Part shown: one piece after another, positions 6,995 to 15,268 of the stretch
Layout of the letters: every line of letters begins with the position of its first letter
Position numbering within the stretch: the stretch's first letter is position 1
Source of the DNA: Planctomycetota bacterium
GTDB taxonomy: Bacteria > Planctomycetota > JAMOSO01
Direction: 5' to 3'
Length of the DNA: 29,700 nucleotides
NCBI GenBank assembly: GCA_027063065.1
Contig: JAMOSO010000051.1
Span: forward strand, 1-29,700
Notes under the pieces: model-generated
Databases searched by the model: none
Seen by the model: the letters and a program-made list of their open reading frames with translations, nothing else
What the model was told of the DNA's origin: nothing
Made by a program: the position numbers and the translations under genes

Positions 6995-7847
6995 CTTTAC
7001 CACCTTTCAATAAAACAAGTTCATCTAATTCTACATTTAAATAATCGGGCAAACGCGTGCCAGTACCAACTAGCATAAAAAAGACGTCGCGTTTACACGT
7101 ACATAGTGTTTCAAAATTTGCAACACCCTTAGCAATTACAATATCAGCCTCATAAAAAGCCAACTGAAATTTGCGACTTGCTAAAGACAAAATAACACCT
7201 AACATATCTACACCTGGGTCTAATACATCTGTTATTGTATCAAAACCTATGTATTCTGCCTCTAAACTAGTGACATCATCCAAAATAGCAGCGGTGCGAA
7301 CTACTATTTTAACCTCTTTACCTCTTTTTACCAACTCTTTAATGACTAAAAAATCAAATAAAGCTTCTGTTGTATTATCTAATATATATAAGACCGATTT
7401 AGCATCATCTAAATCAGCTAAAATTTGTGCGTAATGATGTATCCCAAACTTAAGAGTTTGTAATTCTGATAAATAATTTGTATCATTTATTTTAGATAAG
7501 TCTAATTTATTTTTAGAGTTAGCCACTGTTGCTAACACCAAAAGCGTATGAAATGTATCCTTTTGCATCTTAGCCCAATGCGATACACCTGATAAATGTG
7601 GTTTTATCTTATCAATTTGATCTTTTTTTTGCGTTTCATAAGGATCTACTGAGCCTAAAATTTTATAAGCCTTCCTTAAACAATCGAAAGATATTTCTGT
7701 AGCTGTACGGTCAAAGTCCACATTACTTAATAACTCCATAATATCGAACAAAACTTTTTTATGTAACCAATCATCCTTAGTTACTAATTGAGCCGTATCT
7801 AATACTTTTGCTAAAATATCAGGTATATTTAATGCACAAGCTTTCAT
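6981..7847 (-). CDS. DUF89/ARMT1-like family protein (putative metal-dependent phosphatase)
   Basis: 288 residues. The family includes metal-dependent damage-control phosphatases that remove phosphate from side-product sugar or cofactor phosphates. The N-terminus (M-K-A-C-A-L-N-I-P-D-I-L) is all-helical. The core has Y-I-L-D-N-T-T-E-A-L-F-D (D157, N158, E161), corresponding to the family's usual L-D-N-A-G-E motif, then D-P-G-V-D after it, and I-A-K-G-V-A-N-F-E-T-L, which matches the K-G-x-x-N-F-E-T motif near the metal site. Asp and Asn are kept, but Ala-Gly of the usual motif is Thr-Thr here. Its start overlaps the SPOR-gene stop by four bases (ATGA). Substrate unknown. Confidence 0.85.
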   Translation of the reverse strand: MKACALNIPDILAKVLDTAQLVTKDDWLHKKVLFDIMELLSNVDFDRTATEISFDCLRKAYKILGSVDPYETQKKDQIDKIKPHLSGVSHWAKMQKDTFHTLLVLATVANSKNKLDLSKINDTNYLSELQTLKFGIHHYAQILADLDDAKSVLYILDNTTEALFDFLVIKELVKRGKEVKIVVRTAAILDDVTSLEAEYIGFDTITDVLDPGVDMLGVILSLASRKFQLAFYEADIVIAKGVANFETLCTCKRDVFFMLVGTGTRLPDYLNVELDELVLLKGGKDVNA

Positions 7848-8533
7848 CTTTTTACGATTAAAGGCCTTGTAAATGGATATCGTTTTTGAATTTTAATTTT
7901 AGACAAAACTGCCTTATCAGATGATAATCTTGCATCTGTTTTGCTGTTATAATTACCAACCAAAACCACTAGCTTGTTTCTATTCTTTTTTAAATTAGCA
8001 TCTAAACCTTTTTTATGCAGTAATGATACTAATGATTGTGCATTTTTGCGCCATTTAGCAGAACTTGGGTACGTTATAATTTGCAAAGCAAATTTACCTT
8101 TTTTAACTGCAACTGACTTAACTACAGCTTGTTTGACTACAGGCTTGGTCAAAGGCTTTTTATCTGCAATCACATTATTAAGAACTTCTAGAGATTCTAC
8201 ATTTCGCTCAACAACGCCTGTCTCTGCCTTACTAGATAATTTGGCATAATTTAATCCTAAAACAAAACTTAATACCAAAGCTAATATTATCAATATGATT
8301 ACCCATATTAAAGTATCCCTACGAATTGAATACATATTAGCAGAATTTTTTTCTATGTTTTTATCAACTATATTATGCGTCGTATCATGCAAGTCGGTAA
8401 CCTGCGAAGACAAGTCAGAAATAGCATCTTGATTTTTGTCAGAAGATTCATCCTCTTTAGATGGAGAATATTTACCATCATTGATAGATACCCCATGAGA
8501 CTGAAACACTTCAAACAATTCTTTTCGTGGCAC
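7844..8533 (-). CDS. SPOR-domain membrane protein
   Basis: 229 residues with the start placed at GTG 8533, which has GGAG eight bases upstream. Longer in-frame starts up to 8596 would lie inside a near-perfect promoter (8578-8606) and are rejected. Residues 1-70 are polar and acidic (E-D-E-S-S-D-K-N) and probably cytoplasmic. A single membrane helix lies at about 73-95 (W-V-I-I-L-I-I-L-A-L-V-L). After a Lys/Val linker, residues about 145-215 form a SPOR-like domain (K-F-A-L-Q-I-I-T-Y, G-L-D-A-N-L-K, L-V-V-L-V-G-N-Y). SPOR domains bind peptidoglycan stripped of stem peptides, often at division sites. First gene of the operon ending in queC. Confidence 0.75.
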   Translation of the reverse strand: MPRKELFEVFQSHGVSINDGKYSPSKEDESSDKNQDAISDLSSQVTDLHDTTHNIVDKNIEKNSANMYSIRRDTLIWVIILIILALVLSFVLGLNYAKLSSKAETGVVERNVESLEVLNNVIADKKPLTKPVVKQAVVKSVAVKKGKFALQIITYPSSAKWRKNAQSLVSLLHKKGLDANLKKNRNKLVVLVGNYNSKTDARLSSDKAVLSKIKIQKRYPFTRPLIVKR

Positions 8534-8577
8534 TCTTGAAACTCCGCTATAGCGAGAATAATATAAAAAAGTGCATA

Positions 8578-8606
8578 ATTGTACGAACCACAGCACTAAC
8601 TGTCAA
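8578..8606 (-). promoter_or_regulatory. Near-consensus sigma70-type promoter of the SPOR-to-queC operon
   Basis: On the minus strand: a perfect TTGACA (8606-8601), a 17-base spacer and TACAAT (8583-8578). Transcription would start near 8571, giving a leader of about 38 bases with GGAG before the GTG at 8533. It is the best match to consensus in the window, and it fixes the start of the SPOR gene. Confidence 0.8.
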
Positions 8607-8629
8607 AGAAAATCTTACCTTTAAATTAT

Positions 8630-8661
8630 GGAGTCAAAACTATTTATATAGTTCTAACTCC
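8630..8661 (-). terminator. Imperfect hairpin after gltA, possible terminator
   Basis: GGAGT (8630-8634) pairs with ACTCC (8657-8661), and AACTAT (8638-8643) with ATAGTT (8648-8653), with a 3-by-3 internal loop and a 4-base apical loop. It starts 8 bases after the gltA stop. The minus-strand transcript continues ATAATTT, only weakly T-rich, so termination may be inefficient. Confidence 0.35.
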
Positions 8662-8669
8662 TATAATCA

Positions 8670-9956
8670 TTATCTGTTATCTCTTGCAATAAAATCATTT
8701 TCTGTAGGACCAGTATAAATTTGACGAGGACGAGAAATCTTGCCTTTTTTATTGTCATGTACCTCTTTCCAATTAGCAATCCATCCTGGCATACGACCTA
8801 TTGCAAACATCACGGTAAACATATCTAAAGGTATATTTAAAGCACTTAATATAAGACCAGAATAAAAGTCTACATTGGGATATAAATTACGTTCGATAAA
8901 ATATTCGTCATGCAAAGCAATATCTGCTAATTCCTGAGCAATTTCTAGTTTTTTATCTTGAATATGCATTTTATCTAATAAATTTTTAGCCGCAGTTTGT
9001 AATATTTTAGCGCGAGGATCAAAATTCTTATAAACCCTATGACCAAAACCCATTAATTTTATACCTGATTTTTTATCTTTTACACGATTGACATAGTCAT
9101 TGACAGATACTCCATTTTTTTCGATATCTTCTAACATTTGCAATACTGCCATATTAGCTCCACCATGTAATGGCCCCCAAAGAGCACATACACCAGCAGA
9201 ACAGGCTGTAAACATATTAGCACCTGAAGAAGCAACCATACGCACTGTAGAAGTAGAACAGTTTTGTTCATGATCTGCATGCAACAATAAAAACAAATTT
9301 AATGCTTTTATAGCCTCTTCACTGGGCACATGTTGTTCATGAGGATTAGAAAACATAAGTTCTAAGAAATTTTTTGCATAATTAGAACCTTTTTTAGGAT
9401 AATTTAATGGCAACCCCTTAGATGTACGGTAAGCTGCAGCTGCTATTGTGCGTACCTTAGAAATCAACCGTACTGCTGCTGAATAAAACTGTTCATCACC
9501 ATCCACTTCTAATAAATCAGGGTGATACGTACTCATAGCATTAATCATTGATGATAAAATTGCCATAGGATGACCATTTGTAGAAAACCCATTAAAATTT
9601 TGATGAATATTTTCATGCAATGGAGCTTCTTGAGTTAGAGACATGGAAAATTTCTTTAACTCTTCTTTATTTGGCAAATGACCATAAATAACCAAAAAGG
9701 AAGTTTCAACAAAACTACTTTTTTCTGCTAATTGTTCAATTGGTATGCCTCTGTAACGCAAAATGCCCTTACCACCATCAATAAAAGTAATAGCAGATCT
9801 ACATGAACCAGTATTACCAAAACCTTCATCTAAAGTAATATATCCAGAATCAGCTCTGAACTTTAAAATATCAATGCCTTTTTCACCTTCTGTTCCTTCA
9901 ACAACAGGATACTCATACACTTTGCCCCCAACCTCTATGCGCGCTATCTCTGACAT
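8670..9956 (-). CDS. gltA: Citrate synthase (type II)
   Basis: 428 residues, the length of the large Gram-negative hexameric form. It condenses oxaloacetate and acetyl-CoA to citrate. The catalytic set is intact: H264 in G-P-L-H-G-G-A-N, H306 in G-F-G-H-R-V-Y, and D363 in V-D-F-Y-S-G. The H-A-D-H-E-Q-N-C-S-T-S-T-V-R signature precedes them. The N-terminal beta-rich region (about residues 1-60) corresponds to the extra domain of type II enzymes. ATG 9956 is preceded by AGAGGA. Neighbours are pyrE upstream (77-base gap) and a weak hairpin downstream, so it is probably a single-gene unit, perhaps with read-through from pyrE. Confidence 0.97.
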   Translation of the reverse strand: MSEIARIEVGGKVYEYPVVEGTEGEKGIDILKFRADSGYITLDEGFGNTGSCRSAITFIDGGKGILRYRGIPIEQLAEKSSFVETSFLVIYGHLPNKEELKKFSMSLTQEAPLHENIHQNFNGFSTNGHPMAILSSMINAMSTYHPDLLEVDGDEQFYSAAVRLISKVRTIAAAAYRTSKGLPLNYPKKGSNYAKNFLELMFSNPHEQHVPSEEAIKALNLFLLLHADHEQNCSTSTVRMVASSGANMFTACSAGVCALWGPLHGGANMAVLQMLEDIEKNGVSVNDYVNRVKDKKSGIKLMGFGHRVYKNFDPRAKILQTAAKNLLDKMHIQDKKLEIAQELADIALHDEYFIERNLYPNVDFYSGLILSALNIPLDMFTVMFAIGRMPGWIANWKEVHDNKKGKISRPRQIYTGPTENDFIARDNR

Positions 9957-10022
9957 AACATCCTCTCTTTAAAATAATAATGTTACAACTTTTATTAACC
10001 GTCTTTAATACTAAAAAATACA

Positions 10023-10050
10023 ATTATACAAATTTAATTAACAACACCAA
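10023..10050 (-). promoter_or_regulatory. Possible promoter of gltA
   Basis: On the minus strand TTGGTG (10050-10045, inside the 3' end of pyrE), a 16-base spacer and a perfect TATAAT (10028-10023). It would give a leader of about 60 bases before the gltA ATG. The region is AT-rich, so the match is suggestive only. Confidence 0.4.
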
Positions 10051-10717
10051 ATTTATGACGATATTCCTGCATCTTTTCAATCATATAATCGCCTATGTTA
10101 TATTTAAGACGATTTTCTTCTACTTTTATAAATGCAATAATATCTTCTATGCTAATAATTGATACTGTTTTAATACCGTAATTATCCCTGACCTCTTGTA
10201 TTGCTGATTTACCCGAATCTACTTTTTCCATACGATCTACTGAAATAATCAAGCCTTGAATATCAGCATTTTTATATTGCTTCATAGCTTTAAATGTTTC
10301 ATTGACTGATGTTCCCGCTGTAATAACATCCTCTATAATTAAAACTTTCTCTAAACGATCATATTTCTTACCGATTAAAAAACCACCCTCACCATGATCT
10401 TTAACTTCTTTGCGGTTAAATGTATAACTAATATTAATGCCAAAATCTTGATATAAAGCCATAGACGTAGCTACTGCCAAAGGAATACCTTTATAGGCAG
10501 GCCCATATAAATTAGTTAAATCAGAAAATTCAGCCATAATGGTAGCCGCATAAAAAGATGCTAATTTAGCAATTTGAAAGCCCTCTTTAAACTCGCCTGT
10601 ATTGATAAAATACGGAGTTTTACGACCACTTTTGGTAGTAAAATCTCCAAATTTCAACACATTAGAATCTAATAAAAATTCTACAAATTTCTGATTACTG
10701 CTTTGTTGTTTTATCAT
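10034..10717 (-). CDS. pyrE: Orotate phosphoribosyltransferase
   Basis: 227 residues from ATG 10717, which has AGGA five bases upstream; a TTG at 10735 would add six residues and is less likely. It joins orotate to PRPP in pyrimidine synthesis. Motifs: F-T-T-K-S-G-R-K-T-P-Y-F-I near residues 26-38, G-P-A-Y-K-G-I-P for the pyrophosphate site, F-N-R-K-E-V-K-D-H-G-E-G-G in the flexible catalytic loop, and the PRPP-binding L-I-I-E-D-V-I-T-A-G-T-S (about 126-137). The start lies 23 bases inside coaX, so the two genes are coupled. No other pyrimidine gene is in the window. Confidence 0.95.
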   Translation of the reverse strand: MIKQQSSNQKFVEFLLDSNVLKFGDFTTKSGRKTPYFINTGEFKEGFQIAKLASFYAATIMAEFSDLTNLYGPAYKGIPLAVATSMALYQDFGINISYTFNRKEVKDHGEGGFLIGKKYDRLEKVLIIEDVITAGTSVNETFKAMKQYKNADIQGLIISVDRMEKVDSGKSAIQEVRDNYGIKTVSIISIEDIIAFIKVEENRLKYNIGDYMIEKMQEYRHKFGVVN

Positions 10718-11432
10718 ACTGTTCCTTATAAGCAATTAACATTCCTTGAGCAATTAGATTAGAAGAATATTCCAAATCATTTTGCTGTGCATAATCAAAT
10801 CCATCACCACCACTAATTATTACCTTACCCCTTTTTAAAGCTTGATGTAATTGTGTATCAATGTAATTAATGTGCATATTATAACAACCAACGCTAATTG
10901 CACCTTCAGTACTGGATAGATTTGTGTTTTCTTCTTTCAAATCAACTAATGGCAAAGCACCAGTATTAGTTACTAACGAGTTGACAAGCAACTTTAAGCT
11001 TGGAGCTATCTGTCCACCTATATGCAATCCATTATCAATATAATCAATAGTTATAACAGTACCCATGCTAATAATTGTACCTGTATTGGCAAATCTATTA
11101 ATAAATGCCAAAGACATAAGCTGACGATCCAATCCTAATTTATTTGGCTTAGAATATTTATTTGGCATATTGACATCTATATCAACACCAAATCTTAAAA
11201 TCTTAATTTTATGCTTTTTAGCCCATGCCTCTATTAAAGCATCACCACTACTTTTAACAGAACAAACTACAACCTTATCAATATCAATATCAAGGTTTAA
11301 ATTTTCTAGGCTTTTAATACCTGTTTTTAAATCAATACTAGATGCTATTCTGACAAGCAGATCCTCATTATTATAAATCTTAATTAAGGTATTGCCAATA
11401 TCAATTAGCAAAATATTGATATTGCACAGCAT
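10695..11432 (-). CDS. coaX: Type III pantothenate kinase
   Basis: 245 residues, ASKHA fold. It phosphorylates pantothenate, the first step of coenzyme A synthesis. Motif I, L-I-D-I-G-N-T-L-I-K, carries D11; motif II, P-N-K-L-G-L-D-R, carries D102. In motif III, most members I recall read I-D-x-G-T-A-x-T, but here it is I-I-S-M-G-T-V-I-T-I-D, so Ser122 replaces the usual Asp. The G-G-x-I-x-P-G element is G-G-Q-I-A-P-S, losing its last Gly. ATG overlaps the gspC-like stop by one base (TAATG). The assignment is good from the fold and the other motifs, but activity should not be taken for granted. Confidence 0.85.
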   Translation of the reverse strand: MLCNINILLIDIGNTLIKIYNNEDLLVRIASSIDLKTGIKSLENLNLDIDIDKVVVCSVKSSGDALIEAWAKKHKIKILRFGVDIDVNMPNKYSKPNKLGLDRQLMSLAFINRFANTGTIISMGTVITIDYIDNGLHIGGQIAPSLKLLVNSLVTNTGALPLVDLKEENTNLSSTEGAISVGCYNMHINYIDTQLHQALKRGKVIISGGDGFDYAQQNDLEYSSNLIAQGMLIAYKEQYDKTTKQ

Positions 11433-12298
11433 TACTCAACTTTACACACAACTGTTTTTAAACGTCCCCGACGCTTAAATTTAATTACAAATTTATCTAC
11501 CTTATCTAAATCGTTCATAAGCGCCATAGCTGCGCTTATTCCAGTAGTGTTATGACCATTAATGCTAGTAACTACATCACCTACCCTTATACCACGCTTT
11601 GCAAAAATAGAATTTCTAGCTATACGAATAATTTTCATACCTTCAATATTGCCAGATACACCAATTTTAGGAGTAAAGCCCACATCTCTTAAAAGAGATG
11701 TGGGTTCTTTTATTAAATTTTTTATTTCTTTTTTTGTAATTCTATTACTAGAATTATTGCCTGGCAAATTATCAGAAGAGCTAAGAATAGGCGTTACTAA
11801 ACCCTTTGGTTTTTCTACTTCAAGTTTATAAGTTTGTAATCCTCGCCTAAAATAAACACAACCATTATTAATAGATTTAACTGTAAAACCTTCTATTATA
11901 TCATCAATATAAATTGCCTTCTGCCGATGCAGTGATATTACGTCTACAAATGCAACGTCAAGATTACTATCAACTACTGTACCCTTTAATATTACATATT
12001 TTGATATATCCTGTTTTAATTTATCATTAATTTTTAATTTTGGTTCTGACTTTGCCGAATCAACAATAGTAGGATTTAAAATCTTAGCTGCATGTTTATA
12101 TGTCTGCAAAGAACCTAATACACCAACATTAAATTTACTGGAAATTTTTGGTGGATGCCAAGATAAATTGTTAACTTTATTATCTATAGAGACAAAAAAC
12201 AAAGCCCACAAATAATAAATAATTAATAACAATACCAACAAGCATACAAATTTAATAATTTGTAAAATAATTTGTGGGCGTATAAAAGATAATTCCAT
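11432..12298 (-). CDS. GspC-like inner-membrane protein with PDZ domain
   Basis: 288 residues. In type II secretion, GspC links the inner-membrane platform to the outer-membrane secretin. Layout fits: a short cytoplasmic start, one membrane helix (about residues 15-36, rich in Leu/Ile/Val), a periplasmic HR-like region (about 95-155, with V-I-L-K-G-T-V-V-D and A-I-Y-I-D-D-I-I-E-G-F), then I-T-K-K-E-I-K-N-L-I-K and a PDZ domain (about 205-285, with G-M-K-I-I-R-I-A, K-R-G-I-R-V-G-D-V-V-T-S-I-N-G). ATG 12298 has no clear ribosome binding site. No other type II secretion gene is in the window, so it might serve a type IV pilus-related or other envelope machine. It lies between rbfA and coaX. Confidence 0.7.
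   Translation of the reverse strand: MELSFIRPQIILQIIKFVCLLVLLLIIYYLWALFFVSIDNKVNNLSWHPPKISSKFNVGVLGSLQTYKHAAKILNPTIVDSAKSEPKLKINDKLKQDISKYVILKGTVVDSNLDVAFVDVISLHRQKAIYIDDIIEGFTVKSINNGCVYFRRGLQTYKLEVEKPKGLVTPILSSSDNLPGNNSSNRITKKEIKNLIKEPTSLLRDVGFTPKIGVSGNIEGMKIIRIARNSIFAKRGIRVGDVVTSINGHNTTGISAAMALMNDLDKVDKFVIKFKRRGRLKTVVCKVE
11679..11704. repeat. 12-bp perfect inverted repeat inside the gspC-like gene
   Basis: CCCACATCTCTT (11679-11690), two A residues, then AAGAGATGTGGG (11693-11704). It lies in codons between the HR-like and PDZ regions. On the plus strand a T-rich run follows (TTCTTTTATT), but no plus-strand gene precedes it; on the minus (sense) strand no T run follows. Confidence 0.85.
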
Positions 12299-12372
12299 TT
12301 TAATAGTATAGCTATTTAACTAAAAAAGATGAAGTCTTATCAATGTTATTATTTGCTAAAATAAATATTAAA

Positions 12373-12750
12373 TTAATCTTTTTTATCTTCAAAAACAATA
12401 TCTTGAATGTTTTCACTTTCTGGTTCACTCAGTTCTGAAATTTTAGCAGCCAATCTACTACCGTCATCATATATAAAATTTAAAATAGGCGTTTGTTTCA
12501 TCTGCAAACGCTTTGCTAATAACTTTTGTATATGTCCACGCGAAGCTTGCAAGACTTGCTGAGTCAAATTAGTATCTACATCACTTCCTAAAACAGAATA
12601 GTAAACTTTTGCTGTTTTTAAATCATTTGCAGGCACAACACTAGAGACCGTCAAAAAACCACGCATCCTAGGGTCTGATATATCCCTAGTCAAGATGATG
12701 CTTATTTCACGCACCATCTGACTAGCAACTTTAGAAATTCGTATATTCAT
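12373..12750 (-). CDS. rbfA: Ribosome-binding factor A
   Basis: 125 residues. RbfA binds the immature 30S subunit and is needed for 16S rRNA maturation and cold growth. Conserved parts: R-I-S-K-V-A-S-Q-M-V-R-E-I near the start, L-T-R-D-I-S-D-P-R-M-R-G-F-L-T-V-S-S-V (about 20-38), A-K-V-Y-Y-S-V-L-G (about 47-55), and P-I-L-N-F-I-Y-D-D-G near residues 88-97. KH-like fold and normal length, with an acidic tail. It starts five bases after infB and has no separate ribosome binding site, so it depends on coupling. The infB-rbfA order is the usual bacterial one; truB is not next. Confidence 0.93.
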   Translation of the reverse strand: MNIRISKVASQMVREISIILTRDISDPRMRGFLTVSSVVPANDLKTAKVYYSVLGSDVDTNLTQQVLQASRGHIQKLLAKRLQMKQTPILNFIYDDGSRLAAKISELSEPESENIQDIVFEDKKD

Positions 12751-12755
12751 ATAAT

Positions 12756-15206
12756 TTATAAATCAACAGCTTTTTTTACTTCCTCGATGGCAATTGCTTC
12801 AAGAATATCACCCTCTTTGATGTCGTTATAACCATCGACGCCTACTCCACATTCATAACCTTGACGTACTTCCTTAACGGAATCTTTAAAACGATTTAAT
12901 GATGAAATAGCCCCATCAAATATCACGATACCGTCTCTGGTTATTCTAATTAAAGCATCTCTTGTTACAACACCATCAGTAACATAACATCCTGCAATCG
13001 TACCGATACGACCACCTTTAAATACTTTACGAACTTCAACATGCCCTATTATTTTTTCAATTTTATCCGGTGTTAACATACCGCTTAATGAAGCCTTTAC
13101 TTCATCTAACAATTCATAAACTACTTGGTAAGTGCGTAAATCCACACCCTTATTTTTTGCAAAATCACGTGCTTTTGAAGATGCTGTTACGTGAAAACCC
13201 AGAATAATAGCATCTGACGCTTCTGCCAGTGTAATGTCAGATTCGTTAATACCACCTACAGCCTTATGAATTACCTCAACTTTTACTTCATCATGAATAA
13301 TATCGTTCAAAGCCTTATTGATAACCTCTAAAGATCCCATAACATCTGCTTTTAAAATCACACGCAATGATTTTAGATTTTGATCTTTAATTCTGGCTGC
13401 TAGAGATTCCAAAGTAACATTACTCTGTCGTTTAAACTGATCTTCTACCTTATCACGTTCTAGACGTGTACCAGCTAATTCTTTAGCTTTTTGAATACTT
13501 TCAACAACAATAAATTTTTGACCTGCATCAGGTGTACCAGTCATACCTGTAACTGCAATCGGGGTTGAAGGTCCAGCTGTTTTTATAATAACACCCTGAT
13601 CATTATAGATAGTTTTTATTTTTCCATAATGCGAACCACATACTACATTATCACCAACCTTTAAAGTACCATCGCGAACTATCATTCTAGTAACAGCACC
13701 TAAACCTTGAGACAATTCAGATTCCATAACTAAGCCAAAAGCTTTTGCATTATGATTAGCTTTTAACTCTAACATTTCTGATTGGAGTTGAATCATTTCC
13801 AATAAAGAATCAACCCCTTGCCCTGTTTGCGCACTAACCTCAACACATAATGTATCACCACCCCATTCTTCAATTAATAAATTCTGAGTTGATAATTCTT
13901 GCTTAACTTTATCTAAATTTGCAGATTGTAAATCACATTTGTTAATTACAACAATCAATGGTACCTTTGCCGCTTTAGCATGATTAATAGATTCAATTGT
14001 CTGTGGCATAACGCCATCATCTGCTGCCACAATTAATAACACGATATCGGTAACATTAGCTCCTCGAGCACGCATCTCGGTAAATGCAGCATGTCCAGGC
14101 GTATCAACAAAAGCAATATCAAAACCATTATGAGTTATGCGATATGATGAAATATGTTGTGTAATACCTCCAGCTTCTTTTTCTTGCACATTTGCACTGC
14201 GTATTCTATCGAGCAGACTGGTTTTTCCATGGTCAACATGACCTAAAATAGTAACTACTGGAGGTCTTGTAGTTGCTTCATCACCAGCACCTACTTCTCT
14301 ATTTTCAAGCTCTTCAAGAGCGTCTGATTCTTCAATAATATTTACTTCTCTATCAAAAGATACACCAATTTCTAATACTTCATCAGCACCCAAATATTGG
14401 TTGATATTGACCATTACACCCGTTTTCATCAAATGTGCAATAATTTGATTAACTTTAATACCAGCTATTTGAGAAAACTCGCGTACAGAAATAGGTACTG
14501 TTACATCAACTGGACCTGTAATTTCAGGAATAACTTTTTCTTGATCAATATTATGTTGTTTCTTTTTCTTTTTAAATCCACGATCGCTACTATCAAAGCT
14601 ATCACTACGTGGACGTCCACCACCCTTACCTTTTTTACTTAAAAATCTAGGACTAGACCCATTACCCGTTTTTGACTTATTAGGTTTGTCAACTTTACGA
14701 GTAGATTTTTCAGAAACCGCAGGTATTGGAGAATTATTAGGTGTAAACCCACTGCCACGATTTGCACCACCACTGCGAGGAGGTCTAGAATTTCCAGACG
14801 TATTAGGACGAGATCCGCGGTTATCAGGACGGTTTTGATTATTTGTTCTTGATGAGTTTCCGCCAACACCAGGCTTTCTAGGATTACGATTATCAGGACG
14901 ATTGCCGCGATTACCATCTGGCTTACCCCCACGATTATCACCTGTTTTTGGTCCTCTAGATTGAAATCTACCTGTTTTTGGTTTTGGTTTACCAGAACGA
15001 CGTGCAATGGTCTCTGGATCTATAACAACCATTCTTCTAGCACCCTGAAATGAACTTTTAAGCCATTCCGCTTGATCTTCTGGCAAACTATTAGAATGAG
15101 AAGTTACGGGTGTACCTTTAGTTGTTTTGATACCCATCTCCTTACATTTGGCGATGAGATCCTTATTTGATAAATTAAGTTCTTTAGCTATTTCGTTAAC
15201 GCGCAT
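12756..15206 (-). CDS. infB: Translation initiation factor IF-2
   Basis: 816 residues. This GTPase brings initiator fMet-tRNA to the 30S subunit. Domains: an IF2_N helical domain at residues 1-52 ([11 protein letters not shown]), a low-complexity Arg/Gly/Asn/Pro linker at about 70-190 with repeated N-R-P-D-N-R, a Lys-rich basic patch to about 220, a second IF2_N-like domain at about 228-290, then the G domain from about 315 with G-H-V-D-H-G-K-T (322-329), [12 protein letters not shown] and S-A-Q-T-G, and the C-terminal tRNA-binding domains. ATG 15206 has a weak GAGAG upstream. It follows nusA by 54 bases, a common arrangement, though no YlxR or L7Ae-like gene lies between them. Confidence 0.97.
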   Translation of the reverse strand: MRVNEIAKELNLSNKDLIAKCKEMGIKTTKGTPVTSHSNSLPEDQAEWLKSSFQGARRMVVIDPETIARRSGKPKPKTGRFQSRGPKTGDNRGGKPDGNRGNRPDNRNPRKPGVGGNSSRTNNQNRPDNRGSRPNTSGNSRPPRSGGANRGSGFTPNNSPIPAVSEKSTRKVDKPNKSKTGNGSSPRFLSKKGKGGGRPRSDSFDSSDRGFKKKKKQHNIDQEKVIPEITGPVDVTVPISVREFSQIAGIKVNQIIAHLMKTGVMVNINQYLGADEVLEIGVSFDREVNIIEESDALEELENREVGAGDEATTRPPVVTILGHVDHGKTSLLDRIRSANVQEKEAGGITQHISSYRITHNGFDIAFVDTPGHAAFTEMRARGANVTDIVLLIVAADDGVMPQTIESINHAKAAKVPLIVVINKCDLQSANLDKVKQELSTQNLLIEEWGGDTLCVEVSAQTGQGVDSLLEMIQLQSEMLELKANHNAKAFGLVMESELSQGLGAVTRMIVRDGTLKVGDNVVCGSHYGKIKTIYNDQGVIIKTAGPSTPIAVTGMTGTPDAGQKFIVVESIQKAKELAGTRLERDKVEDQFKRQSNVTLESLAARIKDQNLKSLRVILKADVMGSLEVINKALNDIIHDEVKVEVIHKAVGGINESDITLAEASDAIILGFHVTASSKARDFAKNKGVDLRTYQVVYELLDEVKASLSGMLTPDKIEKIIGHVEVRKVFKGGRIGTIAGCYVTDGVVTRDALIRITRDGIVIFDGAISSLNRFKDSVKEVRQGYECGVGVDGYNDIKEGDILEAIAIEEVKKAVDL

Positions 15207-15239
15207 CTTACTCTCTTTCAGGGGGTGCTTAAATAATTT

Positions 15240-15268
15240 ATAATAGAAAACTTCCCGATTTTATCCAA
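15240..15268 (-). promoter_or_regulatory. Possible internal promoter for infB
   Basis: On the minus strand TTGGAT (15268-15263, overlapping the last nusA codons and stop), a 17-base spacer and TATTAT (15245-15240), about 34 bases before the infB ATG. It would let infB-rbfA be transcribed independently of nusA. Match is moderate. Confidence 0.35.

Noticed and set aside
8534-8596. Longer N-terminus for the SPOR-domain protein starting at GTG 8596
   Set aside because: It would start inside the -35 to -10 interval of the best promoter in the window, and the GTG at 8533 has a properly spaced GGAG.
11432-12298. DegS/HtrA-type protease
   Set aside because: A PDZ domain is present, but there is no trypsin-like catalytic domain or His-Asp-Ser triad.
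14639-15007. 122-codon minus-strand frame inside infB
   Set aside because: It is a different frame through the repetitive infB linker; its Val/Ile/Leu-rich content is an artefact of reading the Arg/Gly/Asn codons out of frame.
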